Below, piece by piece: positions 24,518-32,893 of a DNA stretch of 57,528 bases. The stretch comes from Lentisphaeria bacterium (lineage in GTDB: Bacteria; Verrucomicrobiota; Lentisphaeria; Oligosphaerales; Oligosphaeraceae): positions 1-57,528 of the forward strand of contig JAEEYQ010000073.1 of the NCBI GenBank assembly GCA_016288215.1, written 5' to 3'. The position numbers and the translations under genes are program-made. The notes beneath the pieces were generated by a model, which made no database searches, was not told the DNA's origin, and saw only the letters and a program-made list of their open reading frames with translations. How positions within the stretch are numbered: the stretch's first letter is position 1; the number at the start of each line of letters is the position of its first letter.

Positions 24518-27397
24518 ATGAGAGCATTTGACCGAGAGATAATCGTCCATCACGAGACGAAGGATCGCGAGGGCTATATTCCCGTGCGGGGCCAGGTCAG
24601 CATCCCCTTTGAGGTAAAGGCGTCCAAAGGCCCCGTGACCCACCGCCTGCGGCTATTGGGGGAGCCGGACTATTTTTGGAAATGGCGCACGGAAAAGGGC
24701 TCGCCCTATGCCATCTCCATGTCCATTGATGATGTGCTGACGACGCAAGACACGTATCAGGAGACATTTGCGCTGGAGTTTCCCGGTCCTGGAGACAATC
24801 ACCCGCGAAATGCGTATCTCAAACTGTTTCAGAAAGATCTGCAGCCCGGAGCGAAATGCGACTTTACCATTCCCATCAAGACGGACGGCTTCCGATGCAA
24901 GGGTGAGGCCGGAGTTCATCTGGAGATTTATCTTGCGAAGAAAGGCCGCCATCCCAACGATGTCTTCGATGCACCTGACAAGGTGGTAGATTTGGCGTTT
25001 CCCGATGGCACAAGGGACTGGACCGTGCTGAAAACCACCTTTGCCATGCCCAAAAAGGCGGTCTGCGCCATCCTGCGGCTCGGCGTCCGAAACACGGCGG
25101 GCAAGCTGCGTGTCGGCTCGCCGCGGCTCACGTTCAACGGCGGCGAAAACGTGATTCCGCCGCTGGCGAGAACCCAAAGTCGCTTGGACACATTCAACTA
25201 TCTGGGAGAGAATCTGTCGCGGCGGGACTGGCTGGAATGTGCCGTTGACATCGACGGCAAGGAGATCTTCCGCGGCGAAAAGTACACCTGCATCGTCCGC
25301 CGACCGGAGTTCACGTTCGAGGCCGGCACGCTGAGACCGGGGCGGCATGTGTTCACGCTGCGGCTGTTGAACGACTATGAAAACGCCGTGGGATTCATTG
25401 TGCAAGGTCTTGAACTGCACACACTTGGCAATCATGATTTCGAGCTGGTCGGTGCCCCCGAGACGGCGGAGCCCAACGCGGTCTTCACCGCCGTCATTCG
25501 CACGACGGTGCCGCAAGTGACCGTTGCTGTTGGAAATCAGCGGTTTAGCTTCGCCGAGCCGGGGCTTCATGGCCTTTCGCTGAAGGCCCCCGCCGCCGGC
25601 ACGCGCACCTACACCCTTGCCAGCGGAGGCTTCCGCGACCGCTTCATGGTGACGGCCGTGCCGGCCTCCGTCCCTGCCGTCTATTTGAGCACGGGGGACG
25701 CCATCTACATTCCGCAGACCATCGAGGACATGGAGCGCTATCTGGAGTGGTATGTGGCGAAGCGCATCGGCAACAGCATCTGCTTCCGCCATTCCTACCG
25801 TTGGGGCGGCGGCCGTAGCCTCAACGAACCCATGTGGCGCAAAACCATGGCCATCCTCAAGGAAATCGGACTCCATTACACCCTCATGGTGGACGGACGC
25901 GAGCTGCCGGGCATGACGGCGAATCCGCCCGACCGGTTGCTCAAGGGGCCGCTCTACATCGGGCGGCGCTCCCATGAAAACGACGGCTCGCTCTGCTATT
26001 GGAACAACCACTTGTGGCGCCACGAGCCGTTCCCCGAACCCTACGGCGACATCCTTTCGCGAACCGTGGACCCCGGCGGCATTCAGCCTCACATCCGCCC
26101 GAAGCGGGATGGCGACAAGACGTGGTGGTTCTTCAATCCGGAGCAGTCGAAGACCGTCAAGGCGGCGGCGGAGTACTTTGTGGCCAACCTCAAGGACGCC
26201 AAAGGGGAGTCCACGCGACATTCGGGGCCGTCCACCTTGTTCCGCTACTTCTTCCAGGCCGGATACAAGGGCCTTCTGGCGGAGCAGATGTACGGTCCGG
26301 AGGAGGTGATTCTGTCCTCGCTGCGCGGCGCGTCGCGGGCCTATGGCGCGGCGGATTTCGGAACCCATCTGGCGACCCAATGGAGCTCCACCCCGCATGA
26401 CACTCCTAGCCACGCAGCCCGCTATTTCCTCTCGCTGGCGGTCAGCTATCTGCACGGCGCCTGCGAAATCAACACGGAGGAGGGACTTTGGCGGATGGAG
26501 AAGGACTATGCCGACCATGACCGCTTCAGCCGCTGCTGCGTCCTGCATCAGGAGGCTCACGAGGCCTTCCGCCAATTCATGGAACGCCATCCGCGAACCG
26601 GCCGTCTCGTCACGCCAATTGCCTGCATTCAAGGACGTTACGATGGATGGCGCTGTTTCGGAAAAGGCAATGTGTGGTGCAATGCGGAGGCTCAATGGCA
26701 ATTCGGCGCGGCAGAGGAGTCCTTTGACCTTGTCAAGCTGTTCTATCCGCGCAGCAAGCTGGATTCCATCTATGTGGACTCTTGTCCGGATGCACCGCAG
26801 GGATGGTACACGGGAACCCCCTACGGCTTCGTGGATTTGCTTCCCTTCGAGGGCAATTGGGCGGACTATGGAGCCATCGCCTTCCTCGGCTGGCACTCCT
26901 ATGAGAAGGGCGACGGCGAGAAGATGTTGGAGTATGTCCGGAACGGCGGTCAGTTGTTGCTGTGTCGCAGGCATTTAAACATGGAGTTGACACGGGGTGG
27001 CCAGATTCGGCTGCCCGTCGGCGAGGCGGCGTTGGACACCTTGCTGGGCGCAGGATGGAAAACGGCGACTGGCCTGCGGGTGAGGCGAATCGGCGCGGGA
27101 ACCGTTCATTTCATGGCATCGGACGAATGGCCGGCGGCCTCCATCCGCCATGCCTATGAAGCGTGCCTTAAAGGACTTGCGGAACAGATGGCGGAACAGG
27201 AGGCGGCTCGTGGCTGGATTGAGGCCAATGAGGACGTGGAGTTCGCCTGCTATGAACAGGCGGACGGGTCCCGCGTGTTTGAGCTTCTCAACATCCGCTG
27301 GTGGGACCGCAAAACCTCGACAGTGGTGTATCACCATGGCAAACGCCGCAAGACCATTGCCGTTCCCTTTGGCGAAATTCTGGAATTTATTCCATAA
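24518..27397 (+). CDS. Large glycoside-hydrolase-like protein without signal peptide
   Basis: 959 residues, not assigned to a named family. The first 400 residues look like beta-sandwich modules (PFEVKASKGPVTHRLRLLGEPDYFWKW and later LRPGRHVFTLRLLNDYENAVGF). The middle (about 420-780) has TIM-barrel-like features (DMERYLEWYVAKRIGNSICFRHSYRWGGGRSL; ALRYF-like segments). The C-terminal YGAIAFLGWHSYEKGDGEKMLEYVRNGGQLLL resembles the trimerisation/glutamine-amidotransferase-like domain of GH42-type enzymes. GGAAGGAG precedes the ATG. Lack of a signal peptide suggests a cytoplasmic role. The stop lies in a 25-bp repeat. Confidence 0.65.
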   Translation: MRAFDREIIVHHETKDREGYIPVRGQVSIPFEVKASKGPVTHRLRLLGEPDYFWKWRTEKGSPYAISMSIDDVLTTQDTYQETFALEFPGPGDNHPRNAYLKLFQKDLQPGAKCDFTIPIKTDGFRCKGEAGVHLEIYLAKKGRHPNDVFDAPDKVVDLAFPDGTRDWTVLKTTFAMPKKAVCAILRLGVRNTAGKLRVGSPRLTFNGGENVIPPLARTQSRLDTFNYLGENLSRRDWLECAVDIDGKEIFRGEKYTCIVRRPEFTFEAGTLRPGRHVFTLRLLNDYENAVGFIVQGLELHTLGNHDFELVGAPETAEPNAVFTAVIRTTVPQVTVAVGNQRFSFAEPGLHGLSLKAPAAGTRTYTLASGGFRDRFMVTAVPASVPAVYLSTGDAIYIPQTIEDMERYLEWYVAKRIGNSICFRHSYRWGGGRSLNEPMWRKTMAILKEIGLHYTLMVDGRELPGMTANPPDRLLKGPLYIGRRSHENDGSLCYWNNHLWRHEPFPEPYGDILSRTVDPGGIQPHIRPKRDGDKTWWFFNPEQSKTVKAAAEYFVANLKDAKGESTRHSGPSTLFRYFFQAGYKGLLAEQMYGPEEVILSSLRGASRAYGAADFGTHLATQWSSTPHDTPSHAARYFLSLAVSYLHGACEINTEEGLWRMEKDYADHDRFSRCCVLHQEAHEAFRQFMERHPRTGRLVTPIACIQGRYDGWRCFGKGNVWCNAEAQWQFGAAEESFDLVKLFYPRSKLDSIYVDSCPDAPQGWYTGTPYGFVDLLPFEGNWADYGAIAFLGWHSYEKGDGEKMLEYVRNGGQLLLCRRHLNMELTRGGQIRLPVGEAALDTLLGAGWKTATGLRVRRIGAGTVHFMASDEWPAASIRHAYEACLKGLAEQMAEQEAARGWIEANEDVEFACYEQADGSRVFELLNIRWWDRKTSTVVYHHGKRRKTIAVPFGEILEFIP

Positions 27398-27419
27398 CAT
27401 ATTGATAATCAAGTAGATA
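27395..27419 (+). repeat. 25-bp palindrome repeat between two genes
   Basis: TAACATATTGAT then AATCAAGTAGATA. The TAA ends the 959-residue gene, and the ATG of the SRAP gene follows within two bases. The 18-mer ATTGATAATCAAGTAGAT (27401-27418) recurs exactly at 41749-41766 inside another gene. Confidence 0.65.
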
Positions 27420-27420
27420 T

Positions 27421-28044
27421 ATGTGTGTTCGCTATTTGACGCCAATCCAGCGGGAGGCGGTTCAGGAGCTTGTGGAGCTGCTCATGGCCCTTTCCATCCG
27501 CGTTCCGGAGGAATTGCTTTGGAAGCGGAAGAAGCCGGAGGTCGCTCCGGGCGTGCAGGCGCCGATCATCGTCATTGGCTCCATCATGGTGCCTGCCGTC
27601 TGGGGCTTCTCCAAATGGGACGGCAAGGGCCTTGTGTTCAACGCGCGGAGGGAAAGTCTGGCCTCCAGCCCCTTCTTCACGCCGCATTTGTCGCGGGGCC
27701 GCTGTCTGGTTCCCGCAACGGCGTATTTTGAATGGGAGCATTTGGCTAATGGCCATCGTGGACGCAAGTTCCGCATCGGCCCGACCCATGGCCGCACCCT
27801 GTTCATGGCCGGATTGGCACGGCGAAATGCCGAAAAGGCCATCGAATACACAGTGGTGACCTGCGAGGCCACGCCGGAGCTGAAGCCCATTCACAGCCGA
27901 ATGCCTTTGCTGCTGTCTCCTGAAGACGGACGCAAATGGCTCTCCCGCGACATGGACGGCCCGCTTCCCGAACAGCCCATGACCCAGTTTGAAGTTAAGC
28001 CGGAAGATGCTGACAATGAGGAGGTTAGAGAGTTAGGATTTTAA
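27421..28044 (+). CDS. SRAP-domain abasic-site DNA-protein crosslink protein (YedK/HMCES family)
   Basis: 207 residues. SRAP proteins cap abasic sites in single-stranded DNA by a thiazolidine link to the exposed N-terminal cysteine. Cys2 (MCVRY) is present, as are Asn74 in FNARRES, Glu104 in CLVPATAYFEW and His158 in IHSRMP, the residues expected at the active site. The start is therefore certain even though the ribosome-binding site is poor and lies in a repeat. No SOS gene is adjacent. The C-terminal codons (RELGF) end in a TTAG-rich sequence like the 7-mer repeats. Confidence 0.92.
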   Translation: MCVRYLTPIQREAVQELVELLMALSIRVPEELLWKRKKPEVAPGVQAPIIVIGSIMVPAVWGFSKWDGKGLVFNARRESLASSPFFTPHLSRGRCLVPATAYFEWEHLANGHRGRKFRIGPTHGRTLFMAGLARRNAEKAIEYTVVTCEATPELKPIHSRMPLLLSPEDGRKWLSRDMDGPLPEQPMTQFEVKPEDADNEEVRELGF

Positions 28045-28075
28045 CGTGGCGTTTCAGAATCTTAGCCATATTTTG

Positions 28076-28117
28076 TAGCGGTAATTCAGCCCCAGCGGGG
28101 CTGAATCGCAGTCGCTA
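28076..28117. repeat. Cruciform-type palindrome after the SRAP gene
   Basis: ATTCAGCCCC, AGC, GGGGCTGAAT: a perfect 10-bp stem with a 3-base loop, enclosed by TAGCG/CGCTA. There is no U run on either side. It may act as a bidirectional block or a mobile palindromic remnant. Confidence 0.55.
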
Positions 28118-28165
28118 AATCTGCTTTGGGGTTAGGGGGTGAACGTCAAATTTATACAAGACAAT

Positions 28166-28449
28166 ATTGCATTTATTGCAATATTTTGATGCCCCGAAAG
28201 GACGCCATGGCTTCAAATATGAAAAATGCGGAAACGCGTTTAAAGGGGGCTAGAAGGGCCTTTTGGTGTTTTAGGTATTAATATACCTAAAAGGGGTGTC
28301 CGTTCCGTAGAGCGCATTCTAGAGGGCATAGCGGCCATTGCCTCTTCAAAAATGTGTGGAACGACAGTCAAACGCCGCAATTGGGGCCATTGCCGCATAA
28401 TGGCCGCCACAAGACCTCGATTCTCTTGAAAGCTTGCAAAAAATGCAAT
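28166..28449 (+). repeat. Three-palindrome element, copy B (upstream of gltX)
   Basis: A 284-bp element homologous to copy A. Outer palindromes are 28166-28182 (ATTGCA, TTTAT, TGCAAT) and 28433-28449 (CTTGCA, AAAAA, TGCAAT; one base off). The inner palindrome at 28270-28291 has arms TTTAGGTAT and ATACCTAAA around TAAT, a perfect 9-bp inverted repeat. Centre spacings are 106.5 and 160.5. Other shared blocks in register with copy A are AAAATGC-GGAAA at positions 58-69, GGCCAT...TCAAAAA at 168-187 and GCCGC...AATGGCCG near 227-241. It points towards gltX and ends 168 bp above the predicted promoter. Confidence 0.85.
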
Positions 28450-28496
28450 GTTTTGCCGCGTTGAACGGATTAAACATAACCACCAAAGTGAAAACA

Positions 28497-28535
28497 GAAC
28501 GCTTTGGGGTATTCTGTGGGTGCTGTGGATGATAA
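28497..28535 (-). repeat. CACAG-rich dispersed repeat, copy 1
   Basis: On the minus strand it reads TTATCATCCACAG, CACCCACAGAATA, CCCCAAAGCGTTC. It matches 51461-51499 at most positions and, in part, 47269-47292 and 47341-47370. Confidence 0.6.
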
Positions 28536-28616
28536 ACATTTCTTTGGTGAACAGAGCATGATGATAAAAGAAATGCCGACATCGCGTCGCAATGTCAGAT
28601 TCTGCGTGCTGAAGCC

Positions 28617-28645
28617 TTGAATATGAACCTGTTTGGCAATACATT
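28617..28645 (+). promoter_or_regulatory. Predicted gltX promoter
   Basis: TTGAAT (28617-28622), 17 bases, TACATT (28640-28645). It predicts a leader of about 85 bases. The -35 closely matches the one predicted for proS (TTGAAC). Confidence 0.5.
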
Positions 28646-28737
28646 AAAGGCATGTCATGCCAAATGGGTTGGCAGGCACGGCGACATGGACGCCGCTCCG
28701 CGCGGAAACGCGCTATCCATGGAGAGGAAAGAAGATC

Positions 28738-30342
28738 ATGGGAGTACGAGTTCGTTTTGCCCCCTCGCCCACCGGGCAGGTTCATATAGGGAACATACGG
28801 GCGGCCATTTTCAACTGGCTGTTTGCGCGACATGAAGGCGGCACGTTCCTGCTGCGCATCGAAGACACGGATTTGGAGCGGTCAACGCCACAGGCCATTG
28901 CCATGCTGCTTCAGGTCATGGAATGGCTGGGACTGGACTTCGACGAGAAGCCGCCGCTGTATCAGACCTCCCAAGTCGCCCGCCATTTAGAGGCGGCCCA
29001 GCGGCTGTTGGCGCAGAACGACGCCTACAAGGACAACAAGGGCGGCGGCGGCGAGGCCATCGTGTACCGCATCCCCTTCCATGCGGAGGCCATTCCCGGC
29101 GTCGCCACGGTGGGGACGGTGGAAGTGCCTGTCCATCCGGATGTTCCGGTGGTCGTCAGCCACAAGGGCGTCAATTATGCGGGCATTTCCGCCAAAGGGA
29201 CGCAGGCGCCTGGCGGCTGCTGTCTGGCGGGCTGCAAGGACCTTCAGGTTCTGGACGCGGAGGGCAAATGCCTCTTCGAGCTGGCCGGCAAGGAGGACGC
29301 CATCCTGCAGGACGGCGCCGTGTTCACCGTGGAGCGGGCAGCCAAGCTGCGCTTCACGCGGCGCACCATCACCTATCACGATTTGGTGAAGGGCGACATG
29401 ACGAAGCCGCTGGACAGCATGCGAGACGTGGTGATCGTGCGCAGCGACGGCTCCCCCGTCTTCCATCTGGCCAACGTGGTGGACGACATCACCCAAAAAA
29501 TCACCCACATCATTCGGGGCGACGACCATGTGGAGAACACATTCCGCCATATCATGCTCTTCAGCTCATTGGGGGCGACGCCGCCCGCCTATGGGCATCT
29601 GCCCATGATTGTCAATGCGGCGGGCAAGCCCTACAGCAAGCGGGACGGCGACGCCTTCGTGGGGGACTTCAAGGATAAGGGCTATCTGCCGGAGGCGCTG
29701 TTCAATGCGCTGACGCTGTTGGGATGGTCTCCAGGGGATGACCGCGAGAAGATGAGCCGTCAGGAGCTGGTGGAGGCGTTTACGCTGAACCGCGTGCTTC
29801 ACGCCTCCGCCCAGATGGACGTGCAGAAGCTGACCAATCTGAACGGACAGTACATTGCCGAGCTGCCTGCCGACCGCTTCCGCGAGCAGGCGAGGGAGTG
29901 GCTGGCCAAATACGAATGGGGCAAAGACGTGGACGAGAGCTTGTTCGGCCAGGTCTGCGCGCTGATGCAGAGCCGTGTCAAGCGCTTTGTGGACATCGAA
30001 CAGTGGAAGTATTTCTTCGTGGACGTGCCCGACTATGACGAGAAGGTCTGCGCGAAGCATGTGAAGGGCGAGGCGGTCCTCAACGGGCTGCGGCTGCTGG
30101 AGCAGCGCTTCGCGGCGCTTCCCGCCTTTGACGCGGCGACGGTGGAGCAGGCGGTGGAGGCGGTCTGCGGCGAAGTGGAGCTGGCCCATGGCAAGCTGAA
30201 CCAGCCGTTGCGGGCGGCCATCACGGGCACGGGCATTGGAGCCGGCATCTATGAGACGGCGGAGCTCATCGGTCGGGAGAGGGTGCTTCGTCGTTTGGCT
30301 AAATGCTTGAGTGACAATGATTTACAGAACGGCGGCCAGTAA
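28738..30342 (+). CDS. gltX: Glutamyl-tRNA synthetase with an unusual insertion
   Basis: 534 residues versus the usual 470-490. Class I core: RFAPSPTGQVHIGN (HIGH variant, 16-19), LLRIEDTD, IIRGDDHVENT, and the KMSKS-loop variant YSKRDGD; then GYLPEALFNALTLLGWSPGD and the helical anticodon domains. Between EAIVYRIPF (about 106-114) and TITYHDLVKGDM (about 210-221), where other enzymes have only a short VIRFK-to-F(D/H)D link, there is an extra segment of about 85-90 residues, with CCLAGC and beta-strand-like sequence. Whether it is discriminating or non-discriminating cannot be told. AGGAAAG precedes ATG 28738. Confidence 0.93.
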   Translation: MGVRVRFAPSPTGQVHIGNIRAAIFNWLFARHEGGTFLLRIEDTDLERSTPQAIAMLLQVMEWLGLDFDEKPPLYQTSQVARHLEAAQRLLAQNDAYKDNKGGGGEAIVYRIPFHAEAIPGVATVGTVEVPVHPDVPVVVSHKGVNYAGISAKGTQAPGGCCLAGCKDLQVLDAEGKCLFELAGKEDAILQDGAVFTVERAAKLRFTRRTITYHDLVKGDMTKPLDSMRDVVIVRSDGSPVFHLANVVDDITQKITHIIRGDDHVENTFRHIMLFSSLGATPPAYGHLPMIVNAAGKPYSKRDGDAFVGDFKDKGYLPEALFNALTLLGWSPGDDREKMSRQELVEAFTLNRVLHASAQMDVQKLTNLNGQYIAELPADRFREQAREWLAKYEWGKDVDESLFGQVCALMQSRVKRFVDIEQWKYFFVDVPDYDEKVCAKHVKGEAVLNGLRLLEQRFAALPAFDAATVEQAVEAVCGEVELAHGKLNQPLRAAITGTGIGAGIYETAELIGRERVLRRLAKCLSDNDLQNGGQ

Positions 30343-30376
30343 AGGGCGCCATGGAGAGACGAAGGGAGGAACACCT

Positions 30377-31840
30377 ATGAGCCAGACATTGCCGACCATC
30401 GCCATCGTGGGGCGCCCCAACGTGGGCAAATCCGCCTTGTTCAACGCGGTGTTGGGGCGTCGCGTCTCCATTGTCCATGAGCAAAGCGGCGTGACGCGGG
30501 ACCGGGTCGCCGCGCCGGCGGAGCATTTCGGCCGCCGCTTCCTGCTGGTGGACACCGGCGGGCTGGGCACCCATGCCAAAGAAAAGAACGTGGACCTGTT
30601 CGATGGCATGATTCGGGAGCAGGTTCTCGAACTGGTCAAGGAGGCCGCCGCCGTCATTTGGGTCGTGGACTTTCAGGCCGGCATCACGCCGCAGGACGAG
30701 GAGGTGGGCGATGTCCTCCGCAAAGCCGGCGTCCCCGTGGTGATCGCGGCCAACAAGGCGGACAACGCCACCATGCGGGCGGACGCCTACGGGGTCTTTG
30801 CCCCTTTGGGCTATTCGGACATCATCGGCACCAGCTGCTCCCACACCACTGGCGTCAGCGAGCTGATGGACGTGGTGATGAAGCACGTTCCCGCGGTGGA
30901 GGAGGCTCCGCAGCAGGAGCCGGAGCGGCTGAAAGTGGCCGTCGTCGGCCGTCCCAACGTGGGCAAATCCTCCTTGGTCAACCGGCTGATGGGAGAGAAG
31001 CGCGTCATGGTCAGCGACATTCCCGGCACGACGCGGGACGCCATTGACATCCCCCTGGAGCTGGACGTGAACGGAGAACCCCTTCCCATCACCTTGATCG
31101 ACACCGCCGGCATGCGCCGCAAAAAGCAGGTGGACACCGTGGTGGAGTTCTTCAGCCTGTCCCGTTCGGAAGCGGCGATAAAGCGTTGCGACATCGTGCT
31201 TTTCATCATCGATGGAACCGATCCGTGCTCCACGCAGGAGCGCCGCATCGGCCGCGTCATCGTGGAGGCGCAGAAAGCCTGCATCATGCTCGCCAACAAG
31301 TGGGATCTGGTGGCCGCCGACGGAACGAAGCCCAAGGACTTTCTGGCGCGGATCCGAGAGGAGATGCCCTTCATGGAGCATGCGCCCCTCATGCTGATTT
31401 CCGCGTTGAACGGCTACAATTTCAAGCACATCGCCAGTCGGCTGCTGCACGTTCGCGAGCAGATGAACGTGACGGTGCCCACCTCGGTCCTGAATCAGTT
31501 CCTGCAGGACACGCTGGCGCGGAATCCGCCGCCGAGCACGGGCTTGAAGCGCTTCAAGATCTACTACGGGACCATGAAGAGCTGTCCACCACCGAAATTC
31601 GTGCTTTTCGTGAACAAAAAGTCCCTCTGTCCCCATCATTATCAGCAGTTTTTGGAGAATCAGCTGCGGGACGCCTTCTATCCGGAGGGCGGCCTGCCCA
31701 TCCTGCTGGAGCTTCGGGAACGGCAGTCCCTGCAGGACGCCGCCCCCAATCGGGTGGCCGCCGCCGGCGCCAAGCGGCAGAAGGAGACGGAATATCAGGC
31801 GGAGCGGCGTCGAAGCATGCGGAGCAAGCGGAAGAAATGA
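30377..31840 (+). CDS. der: Ribosome biogenesis GTPase Der (EngA)
   Basis: 487 residues with two tandem GTPase domains and a C-terminal KH-like domain; needed for 50S subunit maturation. First G domain: GRPNVGKSALFN, DTGG, NKAD. Second: GRPNVGKSSLVN, DTAGMRRK, NKWD. The C-terminal part (LKRFKIYYGTMKSCPPPKFVLFVNKKSL) is the KH-like domain, followed by a basic tail ([25 protein letters not shown]). AGGA precedes the ATG. The stop overlaps the maf start (ATGA). Confidence 0.97.
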   Translation: MSQTLPTIAIVGRPNVGKSALFNAVLGRRVSIVHEQSGVTRDRVAAPAEHFGRRFLLVDTGGLGTHAKEKNVDLFDGMIREQVLELVKEAAAVIWVVDFQAGITPQDEEVGDVLRKAGVPVVIAANKADNATMRADAYGVFAPLGYSDIIGTSCSHTTGVSELMDVVMKHVPAVEEAPQQEPERLKVAVVGRPNVGKSSLVNRLMGEKRVMVSDIPGTTRDAIDIPLELDVNGEPLPITLIDTAGMRRKKQVDTVVEFFSLSRSEAAIKRCDIVLFIIDGTDPCSTQERRIGRVIVEAQKACIMLANKWDLVAADGTKPKDFLARIREEMPFMEHAPLMLISALNGYNFKHIASRLLHVREQMNVTVPTSVLNQFLQDTLARNPPPSTGLKRFKIYYGTMKSCPPPKFVLFVNKKSLCPHHYQQFLENQLRDAFYPEGGLPILLELRERQSLQDAAPNRVAAAGAKRQKETEYQAERRRSMRSKRKK

Positions 31841-32439
31841 GCCATAACTTCCTAAGTCCGTTGATGTTACAGCCGATGGAGCACCTCGTTCTGGCCTCCG
31901 CGTCGCCGCGGCGACGGGAGCTGCTGGAGGCGGCCCATGTGCCCTTTGAGGTGCATCCGGCGGACGTGGACGAGGGTTCCGTCACCGTCGGCGATCCGGC
32001 GGAGCGGGTTCGGTTGACGGCGGCGCTGAAGGCGGCCTGCGTCAGTCGGCAGTTTCCAGGTCGGCTGATTTTGGGAAGTGACACAGTTGTTGTGTTGGAT
32101 TCCGTCTGCCACGGAAAGCCTGACAGTTTGGAGGCGGCGGCCGCCATGCTCCGCGCCTTCTCCGGGCGATGGCATCAGGTCATGACGGGCGTCTGCCTGC
32201 GGAGGGACGAAAGCGAAGAGAGCTGGACGGCGGTGGCGTCGGTCCATTTCCGCCCTCTTGACGACGCGACGATCTGCCGCTATCTTTCCCTTGTCCCGGT
32301 TCTGGACAAGGCGGGAGCCTATGCCATACAGGAGCACGGCGAGCTGCTTGTGGACGGTCTGGAGGGGCTGAAAAGCACCGTGATCGGGCTGCCCGTGGAG
32401 GAAGTTGTCGCCAAAATTTCGAGTAAAGGGGAACCTTAG
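31837..32439 (+). CDS. maf: Maf-family nucleotide pyrophosphatase
   Basis: 200 residues. Maf proteins hydrolyse dTTP/UTP or modified nucleotides to monophosphates. Seen: [14 protein letters not shown] (nucleotide site, about residues 17-30), [18 protein letters not shown] with the metal-binding region, and [32 protein letters not shown] near the end. The ATGA overlap with der and GGAAGAA upstream favour start 31837; ATG 31876 ([10 protein letters not shown]) would also give a complete Maf. Confidence 0.93.
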   Translation: MSHNFLSPLMLQPMEHLVLASASPRRRELLEAAHVPFEVHPADVDEGSVTVGDPAERVRLTAALKAACVSRQFPGRLILGSDTVVVLDSVCHGKPDSLEAAAAMLRAFSGRWHQVMTGVCLRRDESEESWTAVASVHFRPLDDATICRYLSLVPVLDKAGAYAIQEHGELLVDGLEGLKSTVIGLPVEEVVAKISSKGEP

Positions 32440-32443
32440 CCCA

Positions 32444-32893
32444 ATGCGCGTGTTAATACAGAGAGTGACAGAGGCGGCCGTCCATGTGGACGGAGTCTGC
32501 GTTGGCCGCATCGGCAAGGGGATGCTCATTCTGGTCGGTGTTCGACAGGGGGACACGTCGGCACAGGCGGACTTCTTGGCTGATAAGTGTCTGGGACTGC
32601 GTATCTTCGATGATGCGGAAGGCAAAATGAACCTCTCGCTGACCGAGGTGGGCGGCCAGATTCTCGCCGTCAGCCAGTTCACGCTGTACGGCGATGCGCG
32701 CAAGGGCCGTCGCCCCAGCTATGTGGAGGCGGCGCCGCCGGAGACGGCCGAGCCGCTTTACGAGTACTTTGTGGAGAGACTTCGCCAGGGGGGCGTCCAT
32801 GTGGAGACGGGACGTTTCGGCGCGGACATGGCGGTGTCTTTGGTCAATGACGGGCCAGTCACCATTTGGGTGGAACGGGAGAAGGAAGACTGA
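32444..32893 (+). CDS. dtd: D-aminoacyl-tRNA deacylase
   Basis: 149 residues. Removes D-amino acids (and Gly from tRNA-Ala) from mischarged tRNA. Signature motifs: [13 protein letters not shown] at the start, [17 protein letters not shown] (the SQxT motif), and DGPVTIWVE (the NGPVT cross-subunit motif, with Asp for Asn). Full length. Its TGA overlaps the cysE ATG by one base (TGATG). Confidence 0.96.
   Translation: MRVLIQRVTEAAVHVDGVCVGRIGKGMLILVGVRQGDTSAQADFLADKCLGLRIFDDAEGKMNLSLTEVGGQILAVSQFTLYGDARKGRRPSYVEAAPPETAEPLYEYFVERLRQGGVHVETGRFGADMAVSLVNDGPVTIWVEREKED

Noticed and set aside
24653..26974. 773-codon open frame antisense to the large glycosidase-like gene
   Set aside because: No ribosome-binding site or recognisable domain; the plus-strand gene has a good start and plausible domains. 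The same applies to antisense frames at 14583-16160, 13491-14540 and 19813-21111.
28240..28833. Minus-strand 197-codon frame across element B and the gltX start
   Set aside because: It overlaps the gltX start and promoter and has low-complexity composition and no recognisable domain.
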